Shown in pieces: positions 42,989-52,439 of a stretch of DNA of 64,000 bases. The stretch covers positions 4,712,001 through 4,776,000 of the forward strand of contig JASGIS010000001.1 of assembly GCA_047601745.1 (NCBI GenBank), written 5' to 3'. Position 1 is the first letter of the stretch, and every line of letters starts with the position of its first letter. A program made the translations under genes and the position numbers. The notes under the pieces are model-generated. The model worked only from the letters and a program-made list of their open reading frames with translations. It did not search any database and was not told the origin of the DNA. Origin of the DNA: JAKPAM01 sp047601745. GTDB lineage: Bacteria > Pseudomonadota > Gammaproteobacteria > Burkholderiales > Burkholderiaceae_E.

Positions 42989-45514
42989 ATGTCTCATCAG
43001 CCTCAGCACGCACGGCAACCGGTCGGTGCGGCGGCATGCACCCAGCATCTTCTCGACTTCGCCCCTGCCTGCCGCGCCACCGGCTCGCCGGGCCGGCGTA
43101 CGCTGGCACTAGCCGTCACTTGCGTGTTCGCCGGCCTGGCCGCCGGCGGTCTGCTCGCATCGCGCGCCGCGCTGGCCGCCGAGGCCGAAGCCGCAGCCGA
43201 TCCCCGGGACTACGCGATTTCCGCCGGCAAGCTGAGCGATGCGCTGGCCGAGTTCGCCGCGGTCTCGGGCGTCCAACTGGTGTTCGATCCCCAGGCACTG
43301 GCCTCGCTGCGCAGCAGCGGCCTGCAAGGGCGCCACTCGGTCGTCTCGGGCTTCGCGCAATTGCTGGCGGGCAGCGGCTATGAAGCCGTGAGCACCGGCA
43401 ACGGCCACTACGTGTTGCGGCAGGTGACGCCCCGGCAGGAAAGCGCGACCGACGCCGGAGAGGCTGTGGCATCGCTGGCGACCGTCATGGTGACGGCGCG
43501 GCCGGAGCGCGCGGATGGCCTGCCCGAGGCGTACGCGGGCGGCCAGGTCGCGCGCGGCGGGCGCGTGGGAATGCTCGGCGACAAGGATGTGATGGACACA
43601 CCCTTCAGCACGATCGCCTACACGGAAAAATTCATCGAGGACAGGCAGGCGCGGAACGTCGTCGAGTTGATATCGGCAACCGATCCGGCTGTTTTCAACG
43701 CCGGCACGAAGGGCGGATGGAGCGACAGGCACTACATCCGCGGCTTCGGCGTCGGCACGGCCGATACCGCGATCAATGGGTTGTATGGCGTGACCCCTTA
43801 TGCACGTGCCTCTCCCGAGATGTTCGAGCGGGTCGAGGTACTCAAAGGTCCCTCGGCGCTGCTGAACGGCATGCCCCCGGGCGGCTCGGTCGGAGGCAGC
43901 GTCAATCTGGTGCCGAAGCGCGCGCCTGAGGATCCGCTGAACCGGGCGACCCTGACCTACATGAGCAAGGCGCAGTTCGGCACCCACGTCGATCTGGCCC
44001 GCCGTTTCGGGGAGCAGAAGCAGTTCGGCGCACGCTTCAACGGCGTCTACCGAGATGGCGAGGTATCGGTGACGGATCGAGAACTGGGCACGCGGCTGTT
44101 CGCGCTGGGTCTCGACTGGCGAGGCGAACGGGCTCGCTTGAGCCTCGATCTGTATAGCAACCGAGACCGTGTCGACGGGTTCAATACAGGGCTAAGCCTC
44201 GCGCCCGGTTTGGGCGTTCCCAAGGCGCCCAGCCCCGACACGCGCCTCAGTCCGCCCTGGACATTCGCGATGACGCAGGACAAGGCGGCCATCTTCCGGG
44301 GCGAAGTGGATGTGACGGAGGACGTCATCGCCTACGCGGCTTACGGCGTCAGCAAGACGAATTTCGAATTGCGCAGCGGGACCAACACGCTGTTCGACGC
44401 GGCCGGCGATATCCGCTCGAACGTGAACCACAGCCGCTCGATCTACAACAAACGATCGGCGGATGTCGGCGCCCGGGGCAAGTTCCGGACCGGGGGAATC
44501 GGCCACGAATTGACCGTCAACGCAACCCGCTTCGAGCAGGACACCCGGTCGGGCTCGGCGAGAAACCTGTTGGCCGAGAATTGGGTCACCAATATCTACG
44601 ACCCGGTCTGGGGGCCGCTTGCCGATCGCGATTTCAGCGTGGGCAAGACCGCCGCCTCGACGATGACCAGCATCGGCATCGCCGATACGCTGTCCTTCTT
44701 TCAGGATCAGGTACAACTGACTCTGGGCGTCAGACGCCAGTCCGTCGTGAGCGACACGATAGACCCCACCACCGGAGCCCGTACCGATCGCTACGACGCC
44801 AGCGCCACCAGCCCGGCCATTGCGCTGAACTACCGGCTGACCGGTCATGTCTCGATCTATGGCAACTACATCGAGGGGCTGTCCGAGGGGATGACGGCGC
44901 CGATGACTTCCCAGAACGCCGGGCAGCTCTTTCCTCCTTATAAAGCGAAGCAGAAAGAGGTCGGGCTGAAATGGGATCTGGGCAGATTCACCCAGACCTT
45001 CAGCGTCTACGAGATCAAGCAGCCCAGCAGCTATACCGACCCGGTCACGAACGTGTTCTCGTTCGGCGGCGAGCAGCGCAACCGGGGCGTGGAATGGAAT
45101 TTCTTCGGCGAGGCCGCTCGCGGCGTGCGCCTGATCGGCGGCCTGGGCTATCTCGAGCCCAAGCTGACGAAAACGGCCGGCGGCGTCAATCAGGGCAAGC
45201 TGGCGACCGGACTTCCCAAACTCCAGGCCAAGCTCGGCACGGAGTGGGATATTCCCGCCGTGGACGGGCTGACGTTGCTGGCCAATGCGACCTATGTCTC
45301 GAAGCGGTACATCAATGCCGACAACTCGCAATGGGTCGGCGGGCGCGCGATCTATGACCTGGGCATCGGTTATGCCGTCAAACTGGGGAGTCGGCCCTTG
45401 ACCCTTAGGGCCATCGTCACCAACGTCGCCAACAAGGCCTATTGGGGAACCTTCCTGGCTGACGGGCTCGGCGAACCCCGGACCTTTCGGCTGGCCGCGT
45501 CGATGGGCTTCTGA
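42989..45514 (+). CDS. TonB-dependent siderophore receptor (second module)
   Basis: 841 residues from ATG 42989 with AGGA 7 bases upstream. A long N-region precedes the signal helix (GRRTLALAVTCVFAGLAAGG). An STN domain (YAISAGKLSDALAEFAAVSGVQLVFDPQ), plug (YTEKFIEDRQARNVVELISATDPAVF; VEVLKGPSALLNGMPPGGSVGGSVNLVPKRA) and barrel ending FRLAASMGF follow. The sequence is of the ferrichrome/pyoverdine receptor type. It heads an apparent operon with DUF3325, DUF3649, PepSY and efflux genes. Confidence 0.9.
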   Translation: MSHQPQHARQPVGAAACTQHLLDFAPACRATGSPGRRTLALAVTCVFAGLAAGGLLASRAALAAEAEAAADPRDYAISAGKLSDALAEFAAVSGVQLVFDPQALASLRSSGLQGRHSVVSGFAQLLAGSGYEAVSTGNGHYVLRQVTPRQESATDAGEAVASLATVMVTARPERADGLPEAYAGGQVARGGRVGMLGDKDVMDTPFSTIAYTEKFIEDRQARNVVELISATDPAVFNAGTKGGWSDRHYIRGFGVGTADTAINGLYGVTPYARASPEMFERVEVLKGPSALLNGMPPGGSVGGSVNLVPKRAPEDPLNRATLTYMSKAQFGTHVDLARRFGEQKQFGARFNGVYRDGEVSVTDRELGTRLFALGLDWRGERARLSLDLYSNRDRVDGFNTGLSLAPGLGVPKAPSPDTRLSPPWTFAMTQDKAAIFRGEVDVTEDVIAYAAYGVSKTNFELRSGTNTLFDAAGDIRSNVNHSRSIYNKRSADVGARGKFRTGGIGHELTVNATRFEQDTRSGSARNLLAENWVTNIYDPVWGPLADRDFSVGKTAASTMTSIGIADTLSFFQDQVQLTLGVRRQSVVSDTIDPTTGARTDRYDASATSPAIALNYRLTGHVSIYGNYIEGLSEGMTAPMTSQNAGQLFPPYKAKQKEVGLKWDLGRFTQTFSVYEIKQPSSYTDPVTNVFSFGGEQRNRGVEWNFFGEAARGVRLIGGLGYLEPKLTKTAGGVNQGKLATGLPKLQAKLGTEWDIPAVDGLTLLANATYVSKRYINADNSQWVGGRAIYDLGIGYAVKLGSRPLTLRAIVTNVANKAYWGTFLADGLGEPRTFRLAASMGF

Positions 45515-45630
45515 GATGGCGGGCAATCTCGTGCATGCGGTCCATCGTCCCCCGGCGTCCCGGATCATCGCAGGCTCCGACATCGTCCACCCGGGCGCGT
45601 CATGCCTCTCGCGCCTGTCGGCCACCGTGG

Positions 45631-45915
45631 ATGTCTGATCCGATGATCGCGGCCCTGGCGTCGACGCTGACCATTCTCGGCTGCGCCTGTCTCTACCTTG
45701 CCAGCCCGAACCAGAAATGGCTCGACAACGCGCTTCCCGCGCGGCCGTTGCTGACGGCCGCCTGCCTGCTGCTGGCCGCCGGCCTCGCTGCCTGGATCGC
45801 GGCCTTGCGCCCGCTGTCCGGCGTATTCGTGGCCCTGCATGTCGCGATGGTCTGCCTGTTCGCCTTTCCCTACGTCGCCGCGCTGCGCGGCATCCGGAGA
45901 CGCCCGCATGGCTGA
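45631..45915 (+). CDS. DUF3325 membrane protein
   Basis: 94 residues with three hydrophobic helices (IAALASTLTILGCACLYLAS; LLTAACLLLAAGLAAWIAAL; VFVALHVAMVCLFAFPYVAAL). The NQKW segment is typical of DUF3325, which regularly sits beside PepSY proteins and siderophore receptors. It overlaps the next gene by eight bases. Start at 45631 or 45643. Confidence 0.78.
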   Translation: MSDPMIAALASTLTILGCACLYLASPNQKWLDNALPARPLLTAACLLLAAGLAAWIAALRPLSGVFVALHVAMVCLFAFPYVAALRGIRRRPHG

Positions 45916-46204
45916 AAGAATCCGCTCCGACTGGTGGGCCAAGACTAGCGCCGGCGCGATCCTGGGCTTCGGTCTCGGCTTGTCGCTGGCCGGTTTGTTT
46001 CTCCATCTGGCGATAGGTGATCCCGCCGCCACGCCGGGCGGCCACTATGCGGTGCTGCGCGACGTCGTGGTGCTCATCTGGATCATCGTGTTCAGCCTGT
46101 GCTTTCTGTTTCGCAGCGGGGCCGCCGCCTGGGCCTGGCTGGGCGCGGCGAACCTGATCAGTTTCGCCGCGCTGTTCGCCTGCCGTTTCTGGCTTTTCGC
46201 ATGA
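45908..46204 (+). CDS. DUF3649 iron-uptake-associated membrane protein
   Basis: 98 residues, with three membrane helices (GAILGFGLGLSLAGLFLHLA; LRDVVVLIWIIVFSLCFLF; AWAWLGAANLISFAALFACRFW). It matches the DUF3649 family that accompanies PepSY-TM proteins in iron-uptake loci. Its start lies inside the preceding gene and the PepSY gene begins 10 bp later. Confidence 0.78.
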   Translation: MAERIRSDWWAKTSAGAILGFGLGLSLAGLFLHLAIGDPAATPGGHYAVLRDVVVLIWIIVFSLCFLFRSGAAAWAWLGAANLISFAALFACRFWLFA

Positions 46205-46214
46205 GGGTCGCCGA

Positions 46215-47867
46215 ATGATCCGCACCGACATCATCAAGATCTACAAGACCGTCCACACCTGGACGGGCATCACCTGCGGCTTCGCGCTGTTCATCGCCTT
46301 CTATGCAGGAGCGTTGACGATGTTCAAGGAGCCCATCGCGCGCTGGGCCTCGCCGCCTGGCGTGGGCGTGGCTGCCGTGTCTCTGGAAGATGCGCCCAAA
46401 CTGATCGAACGGGTGGCTGCCGCCCATCCCGAATCGAACGAGGATGGCATCACGCTGCACCTGCGGGGCCTCGAGAACGAGCCCGCCCGGGTGACGTGGA
46501 CGCAGGACACGCCGCACGAGCCTGGCCAGCCGCATGGGCACATTCACTGGTGGGCGACGCTCGAACCCGACGGCACGCTGCTGGCGAAACAGGAAGAACC
46601 GTCCGAACTGGCGCAGTTCATCGATGAAATCCATATGCGTGTGGGGATTCCGGGCCGGCTCGGATCGAATTTCATGGGCATCGTGTCGCTGCTCTACGGG
46701 GTGGCGCTGATCTCGGGCGTGATCGTACTGCTGCCGTCGCTGGTCAAGGATTTCTTCGCGCTGCGCGTGGGCCGCAACCTCAAGCGCATGTGGCTGGACG
46801 CGCACAACGTCGTCGGCATCACGTGCCTGCCTTTCCACTTCGTCATGGCCGTCACGGCGACCGTTTTCGGTTTGAGCGCGATGCTCTGGGCGGCGCAGGA
46901 CAGCGTGGTCTACGGCGGCAAGCAGTGGATCGTGGCGCGGCAGTTCTTCGCTTCGAGAAGTCCGCCCAAACCGACCGGCGAGACGGCTCCGATGTTGTCG
47001 CCGGCGCAGTTGCTGCAACGCCTCAGAGTGCAGGCGCCTACATTCGAACCCGGCACGATGACCTTCGTGAATGCCGGCGACAGAGCCGCTGCCGTGCGGT
47101 TCCTGGGAACCGAGCCGGGCTATGTGATGGACACCAGCTACGGCAGTGTTCTCCTCAGCGCGGTGACCGGCGAGGTGATCAATGATTTCCGCCCATCGCG
47201 GCAGGAACCCTGGTGGCGCGCCACCGTGACCTTGGGCGGTCTGCACTTCGGCCAATACGGCGGGATGTTGGTCAGATGGACTTATTTCATCCTGGGCCTC
47301 GCGGGCGCGTGGCTGTTCTACAGCGGCAACCTGCTATGGGTGGAAACGCGTCGTAAGGCGCAGCGCAGGAACGCCAGGAGCAGTGATGAAATCCCCGTCC
47401 AGCGCCGCGACACCTACTGGCTGGCGGCCGGCACCGTGGGCGCGTGCCTGGGCTGCGCGCTCGGGCTGTCCGCCACGATCGTTGCCGCCAAGTGGCTGCA
47501 CGGCCGCGTGGCCGACCTGAACCATTGGCACGAAGTCATCTACTACGCGGTGTTCTTCGCGTCCATCGCCTGGTCCTTCGTCCGGGGCGCGGCGCGTTCG
47601 GCTCTGCATCTGCTGTGGCTGTGCGCGGCCGCGACGTTAGCGATCCCGGTGACGAGCCTGCTGGCGATCATGCTGCCTGCGCTGGGAATGTGGGCTCATG
47701 GCAGCGCGGCGACCGTCGGGGTCGACGTAGTGGCGTTCATCGGCGCACTGTGCTTCGCCTGGATGGCGCGCGCCACGGCGCGTCGCGTCAGGTACGGGCC
47801 AGCCGACAGCGTGTGGTCGGCCCGCAAGGCGCCCGATGTGCTGGCGGCTCGGGCCACCGCACACTAA
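46215..47867 (+). CDS. PepSY-associated TM protein (ferric-siderophore reductase type)
   Basis: 550 residues with about four to seven helices and conserved His residues typical of PepSY_TM proteins (YKTVHTWTGITCGFALF; DAHNVVGITCLPFHFVMAV; GGLHFGQYGGMLVRWTYFILG; LHGRVADLNHWHEVIYYAVFF). Family members are inner-membrane, likely heme-containing reductases that release iron from siderophores in the periplasm (FpvG-like). The adaptor gene of the pump begins 12 bp downstream. Confidence 0.85.
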   Translation: MIRTDIIKIYKTVHTWTGITCGFALFIAFYAGALTMFKEPIARWASPPGVGVAAVSLEDAPKLIERVAAAHPESNEDGITLHLRGLENEPARVTWTQDTPHEPGQPHGHIHWWATLEPDGTLLAKQEEPSELAQFIDEIHMRVGIPGRLGSNFMGIVSLLYGVALISGVIVLLPSLVKDFFALRVGRNLKRMWLDAHNVVGITCLPFHFVMAVTATVFGLSAMLWAAQDSVVYGGKQWIVARQFFASRSPPKPTGETAPMLSPAQLLQRLRVQAPTFEPGTMTFVNAGDRAAAVRFLGTEPGYVMDTSYGSVLLSAVTGEVINDFRPSRQEPWWRATVTLGGLHFGQYGGMLVRWTYFILGLAGAWLFYSGNLLWVETRRKAQRRNARSSDEIPVQRRDTYWLAAGTVGACLGCALGLSATIVAAKWLHGRVADLNHWHEVIYYAVFFASIAWSFVRGAARSALHLLWLCAAATLAIPVTSLLAIMLPALGMWAHGSAATVGVDVVAFIGALCFAWMARATARRVRYGPADSVWSARKAPDVLAARATAH

Positions 47868-47879
47868 GCGCATCGATCC

Positions 47880-49052
47880 ATGCATGCATCGAAGCGCCGG
47901 CTGCGCTGGCTGCTGCCGCTGGCATGCCTGCTGGCGGTCCTGGCGGCTGGCATCGGGTGGTGGCGATCGCGCGCCGCCCAGCCACCGCAGACCGTATCCG
48001 TCGTACGCGCCGACATCGAGGCCGGCATCACCGCCACCGGCACGCTGCAACCGCTGCGCTACGTGGACGTGGGCGCGCAGGTCTCCGGCGTGATCCTGCG
48101 GCTGCATGTGCAGCCCGGCGACGTGGTGGTCAAGGGCCAATTGCTGGTGGAGATCGACCCCAGCGTGCAGCAGGCGGTGGTCGATGCCGGGCGTGCCGCG
48201 CTGGCCGACTTGCGCGCCCAGTTGATCGAGCAGCGAACGCAACACCAGTTGGCGGACCGCCAGCTCGCGCGCCAGCGCCAACTGGTCGCGGACGAGGCCA
48301 CGCGCATCGAAGACCTGGAGACGGCCGAAGCTGCCCAGGCCGGCGCAGCCGCCCGCATCACGCAGCTCGAGGCACGCATCGAACGGGCTCGCGCCACCCA
48401 GCGCGCCGAAGAAACCCGCCTGGGCTACGCTCGCATCCATGCGCCGATGGCCGGCACCGTGGTCGCCGTCGAGCCGCGCGAGGGCCAGACGCTCAACGCC
48501 ACCTACCAGACCCCGCACATCCTGCGTATCGCCGACCTGTCGGCCATGACCGTGTGGACCAAGGTGTCGGAGGCTGATGTGCGCGCAGTCAAAGCCGGCA
48601 TGCCGGTCTGGTTCACCACGCTGGACGACGTGACCGGACAGGCCGGCCTGCCGCCGCGCCGCTGGAGCGCGACCGTGCGCCAGGTGCTGCCCGCACCGCC
48701 CGCGCCGGAACGCCGTCCCGGCGATAACGAAAGCCGCGCGAACGCTTCCTCCTCGCAGGTGGTGGTCTACACCGCGCTGTTCGACGTGGACAATGCCGAC
48801 GGCGCGCTGATGCCGCAGATGACGGCCCAGGTGACCTTCGTGGCCGCCCAGGCCACGACGGTGCTGGCCGCGCCGATGTCGGCGCTCAGGCCGCTGCCGG
48901 GCGAGCCCGGCCGGTTCGAGGCGCGGGTACTGGACGCCAGCGGCCGTATCGAGGTGCGGCGCGTACGTATCGGCACCACCGACCGGGTGCTGGGCGAGGT
49001 GCGGGAAGGGCTGGAGGAGGGCGAGCGCCTGGTGGTGGGAACCGGCGCATGA
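47880..49052 (+). CDS. macA: MacA/PvdR-type periplasmic adaptor
   Basis: 390 residues with an N-terminal membrane anchor (LRWLLPLACLLAVLAAGIGWW), a lipoyl domain (GTLQPLRYVDVGAQVSGVI), a long coiled-coil (LADLRAQLIEQRTQHQLADRQLARQRQLVADEATRIEDLETAEAAQAGAAARITQLEARI) and beta-barrel domains. It bridges the inner-membrane ABC pump to the outer-membrane channel. The gene overlaps the next by four bases. Position in a siderophore operon favours a PvdR role (siderophore export or recycling) over macrolide resistance. Confidence 0.9.
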   Translation: MHASKRRLRWLLPLACLLAVLAAGIGWWRSRAAQPPQTVSVVRADIEAGITATGTLQPLRYVDVGAQVSGVILRLHVQPGDVVVKGQLLVEIDPSVQQAVVDAGRAALADLRAQLIEQRTQHQLADRQLARQRQLVADEATRIEDLETAEAAQAGAAARITQLEARIERARATQRAEETRLGYARIHAPMAGTVVAVEPREGQTLNATYQTPHILRIADLSAMTVWTKVSEADVRAVKAGMPVWFTTLDDVTGQAGLPPRRWSATVRQVLPAPPAPERRPGDNESRANASSSQVVVYTALFDVDNADGALMPQMTAQVTFVAAQATTVLAAPMSALRPLPGEPGRFEARVLDASGRIEVRRVRIGTTDRVLGEVREGLEEGERLVVGTGA

Positions 49053-51016
49053 GCACCACGCTGATCGAACTGCACGGAATCCGCAGGCAGTACGGGGGCC
49101 GGGCCGGCGAGCCGGCGGTGGAGGTACTGCGCGGCATCGACCTGAGCATCCACGCCGGCGAGTTCATCGCCATCGTCGGCGCCTCGGGCTCCGGCAAGTC
49201 CACGCTGATGCACATCCTGGGCTGCCTGGACCGGCCGAGTGCGGGCAGCTATCGCTTCGACGGCCAGGACGTAGCCGCGCTGGACGCCGATGCGCTGGCC
49301 GCGCTGCGCCGTGGGTCCTTCGGCTTCGTGTTCCAGGGCTATCACCTGATCCCCACCGAATCTGCCAGCGAGAACGTACAGGTGCCGGCGCTGTATGCCG
49401 GCATGCGCGCCGCCCCGCGCGCCGAGCGCGCCCGGGCGCTGCTCGCCCGGCTGGGCTTGGTCGAACGGCTGGGCCACCGCCCGCGCCAGCTCTCGGGCGG
49501 ACAGCAGCAGCGCGTGTCGATCGCGCGGGCGCTGATGAACGGCGGCCGGGTCATCCTGGCCGACGAGCCGACCGGGGCGCTGGACAGCAGCAGCGGCGCG
49601 CAGGTGATGGCGTTGTTGGACGAACTGGCCGCCGCCGGCCATACCATCGTGCTGATCACCCACGACCGTGACGTGGCCGCGCGGGCGCGGCGTGTGGTGG
49701 AGATCAGCGATGGGCGCATCGTCGGCGACACCGGCGGTGATCCGCCGTCCGAAGGAACGGGCGCGCCGATGTCCGCGAGCGCCTTGCCGTGGCGGACTGC
49801 CGCCGCGCCGCCCGAGGAACCGGCCGCCCACGCCTTCGCCGATCTGGGCGAGGCGCTGCGTTCGGCCTGGAGGGTGATGAGGCTGAATCGGCTTCGCACC
49901 GGACTGACGCTGCTCGGCATCGTCATCGGCGTGGCCTCGGTGATCGTGATGCTGGCCGTGGGCCGGGGCTCGCAGGAGAAAGTGCTGGCGCAGATGGACG
50001 CTTTCGGCACGCGAACGGTGTTCGTCTTTCCGAGTTGGATCAGCGAACGGCAAAAGCCCCGGCCGCTGCGATTGGTGGACATGGAGACGATCCGTCGACT
50101 GCCCAACGTCGAACAGGCCTCGCCGTTCGCCAATCAGGAGATGGTCGTGCGCCGGGGCAATGCCGATTTCATCGCCCGCGTCGGCGGCACCACGCGCGAC
50201 TACGCCAGCGCGGTGAACTGGCGGGCCAGCGCCGGGGCGCTGCTGGCCAACGCCGACGAGCACGACCTGTCGAAGGTGGCGGTGATCGGCGAGACGGTGC
50301 GCAGAAACCTGTTCGCCGACGGCGCCGATCCACTGGGCACGAGCATCCTGATCGACGACACGCCGTTCAAGGTGATCGGCGTGCTCGCTCCCAAGGGTCA
50401 TGCGATGGGGCAGGACCTGGATGACCGCATACTGGTGCCGCTGGGCGCAGCGCGCGCTCGCCTGTTCGGCCACCTGGACTTGCAGCGCATCGACGTGGTG
50501 ATCCGCGACATGGACCGCGCGCCCGAGACCGAGGCGGCCATCGTCAAGACCCTGCGAGCTCAGCGCGGCGCGCTGGACTTCCAGACGCGCAACCAGGCGC
50601 AGGAGATCCGCGCGCGGGCCGAAGCCGATCGCACGCTGACGCTGATGCTGGGCCTGATCGCGGCCATTTCGTTGGTCGTGGGCGGCATCGGCGTGATGAA
50701 CGTGATGCTGATGACGGTGCGCGAGCGCATCCGCGAGATCGGCATCCGCATGGCCGTCGGCGCGCGCCAGGATGACACCCTGCGCCAATTCCTGACGGAA
50801 GCGCTGCTGCTGACGGGCCTGGGCGGCACGGCGGGCGTGGCGGCGGGCCTGTCGATCGGTGCGCTGCTGATGCTGGCCGGCGTGCCCGTGGTGTTCTCGA
50901 GCGCGGCGATCGCCGGCGCTTTTGGCTGCGCGGTGGCCACGGGGCTGGTGTTCGGATTCATGCCGGCGCGGCAAGCGTCCAGGCTGGACCCGGTCGAGGC
51001 CCTGGCAGGGGAGTGA
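49049..51016 (+). CDS. macB: MacB/PvdT-type ABC transporter (ATPase fused to permease)
   Basis: 655 residues, the family's usual length. N-terminal ATPase: Walker A GASGSGKSTLMH, signature LSGGQQQRVSIARAL, Walker B VILADEPTGALDS. The permease begins near residue 280 with one helix, a large periplasmic MacB domain and three C-terminal helices (LIAAISLVVGGIGVMNVMLM; LLLTGLGGTAGVAAGLSIGALLML; AIAGAFGCAVATGLVFGFMPA). It drives mechanotransmission export through the adaptor and channel. Together the three genes match the PvdRT-OpmQ arrangement. Confidence 0.92.
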   Translation: MSTTLIELHGIRRQYGGRAGEPAVEVLRGIDLSIHAGEFIAIVGASGSGKSTLMHILGCLDRPSAGSYRFDGQDVAALDADALAALRRGSFGFVFQGYHLIPTESASENVQVPALYAGMRAAPRAERARALLARLGLVERLGHRPRQLSGGQQQRVSIARALMNGGRVILADEPTGALDSSSGAQVMALLDELAAAGHTIVLITHDRDVAARARRVVEISDGRIVGDTGGDPPSEGTGAPMSASALPWRTAAAPPEEPAAHAFADLGEALRSAWRVMRLNRLRTGLTLLGIVIGVASVIVMLAVGRGSQEKVLAQMDAFGTRTVFVFPSWISERQKPRPLRLVDMETIRRLPNVEQASPFANQEMVVRRGNADFIARVGGTTRDYASAVNWRASAGALLANADEHDLSKVAVIGETVRRNLFADGADPLGTSILIDDTPFKVIGVLAPKGHAMGQDLDDRILVPLGAARARLFGHLDLQRIDVVIRDMDRAPETEAAIVKTLRAQRGALDFQTRNQAQEIRARAEADRTLTLMLGLIAAISLVVGGIGVMNVMLMTVRERIREIGIRMAVGARQDDTLRQFLTEALLLTGLGGTAGVAAGLSIGALLMLAGVPVVFSSAAIAGAFGCAVATGLVFGFMPARQASRLDPVEALAGE

Positions 51017-51020
51017 GCGG

Positions 51021-52439
51021 ATGAACGTGAACCGGCTCTCTCCGATCACCGGGTTGTTGGCGCTGGGGCTGGCGTTGGCCGGGTGCGCGGCGCCGCCACC
51101 TGCCGTTTTCTCGCCACCGGAACTGCCCGGGCGGTGGCGCGGTGCGATTGCCGCCGAGGCCGAGGAGATTCATCGCGACTGGTGGAACGGCTTCGGCAGC
51201 GCGGAACTGAGCGCGCTGGTCGAGCGCGCCCAGGCGCAGAGCCTGGACGTGGCCGCCGCTGTCGCACGGATGCGCCAGGCCGAGGCTTTGGAGCGCATTG
51301 CCGGCGCGGCGCTCTTGCCGATCGTCGATGCCGGCGTGGAGGCAGGCCGCGACAGCCGCCCGGGCGGCAACGCGCAGACCGATGGCAAACGTTTCGGTGC
51401 GAGCCTGTCGGCCAGCTACGAGGTGGACGTGTGGGGGCGCCTGAGCGCAACGCACGACGCGGCCCAGGCGGCACGTCAGGCCAGCGCGTTCGATCGCGAC
51501 GCGGTGCGGCTGACGGTGACGGCCGGTGTGGCCCAGGCCTGGCTGCAGGCCGTGGCGCTGGCCGAGCGCCTGCATCTGGCGCAGCGCAATCTCGAGACGG
51601 CCGAACGCATCCTGCGGTGGGTCGAAGCGCGCGCGCGGGCCGGCGCTGCATCGCCGCTGGAATTAGCGCAGCAGCGCGGACAGGTGGCGAGCCAGCAGCG
51701 CGTGGTGGAGGGGTTACGCCAGCAGGTCGACGATGCGCGCACCGCCATCGCCGTGCTGACCGGATCGACCGAAGAGCCGGCGCTCGTCACGGCTTCGCTG
51801 CAAGCCCTGACGTTGCCGGCCCTGCAGGCCGGCATGCCTTCGAGCCTGCTGACGCGCCGCCCGGACATTGCCGGCGCCGAGGCGCGGTTGCTGGCAGCCG
51901 ATGCCGATCTGCACGCCGCTCGCGCGGCCATGCTGCCGGGCGTGGCGCTCGGCGCGGGTGTCGGCACCGGCGGCGACCACTTGCGTCGCCTTCTGGACAA
52001 CCCCGTGTACTCGCTGGCTGCGGCGCTGGCTGCTCCGATCTTCGACGGGGGACGGTTGGCGGCACGGCGCGACCTGGCGCGGGCGCGTCGGGAGGAATTG
52101 CTGGCGAACTATCGACGCACCATCGTGGCGGCCTTCGGTGACGTGCAGACGAGCTTGAATGCAGCGGCCGGCGCGCAGGCACAGGCCTCGGCCCAGGCCG
52201 AGGAACTGGCTCAGGCCGAGCGCGCGCTGGCGCTGGCCGAGCGTCGCTACCGCACCGGCGCGGAAATGCTGTTCATGCTGCTGGACGCGCAGCGCACGCT
52301 ATATGCGGCGCGGGACGCGGCGGTGCAGTTGAGGGCGCAGCGCTTGCAGGCCGCCATCGCCTTGTACAAGGTGCTGGGGGGCGGTTGGCAGCGGGCCGAT
52401 GCGCAGCGCGGCGACTCGCTGTCGACAGCGCAACGCTAA
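51021..52439 (+). CDS. Outer-membrane efflux channel, OpmQ/NodT type
   Basis: 472 residues from ATG 51021, four bases after the pump stop, with GGGGAG upstream. A lipoprotein signal (LLALGLALAGCAAPP) precedes two outer-membrane-efflux repeats with the usual DWWNGFGSAELSALVERAQAQSLDVAAA and LTRRPDIAGAEARLLAADADLHAARAAMLPG segments. It is the TolC-like partner of the upstream adaptor and ABC pump. It ends three bases inside the convergent LysR gene. Confidence 0.9.
   Translation: MNVNRLSPITGLLALGLALAGCAAPPPAVFSPPELPGRWRGAIAAEAEEIHRDWWNGFGSAELSALVERAQAQSLDVAAAVARMRQAEALERIAGAALLPIVDAGVEAGRDSRPGGNAQTDGKRFGASLSASYEVDVWGRLSATHDAAQAARQASAFDRDAVRLTVTAGVAQAWLQAVALAERLHLAQRNLETAERILRWVEARARAGAASPLELAQQRGQVASQQRVVEGLRQQVDDARTAIAVLTGSTEEPALVTASLQALTLPALQAGMPSSLLTRRPDIAGAEARLLAADADLHAARAAMLPGVALGAGVGTGGDHLRRLLDNPVYSLAAALAAPIFDGGRLAARRDLARARREELLANYRRTIVAAFGDVQTSLNAAAGAQAQASAQAEELAQAERALALAERRYRTGAEMLFMLLDAQRTLYAARDAAVQLRAQRLQAAIALYKVLGGGWQRADAQRGDSLSTAQR

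Noticed and set aside
44192..46237. 681-codon minus-strand open frame opposite the second receptor
   Set aside because: Low-complexity composition and full overlap with well-supported TonB receptor and iron-uptake genes.
48767..51049. 760-codon open frame on the minus strand opposite the efflux pump genes
   Set aside because: It is the antisense of macA/macB, is rich in Arg, Gln and His, and has no family motif. High GC content produces such long shadow frames.
47880..52439. Macrolide-resistance efflux as the main role of the pump
   Set aside because: The family cannot separate the two roles, but the tight linkage to receptor and PepSY genes makes siderophore transport more likely.
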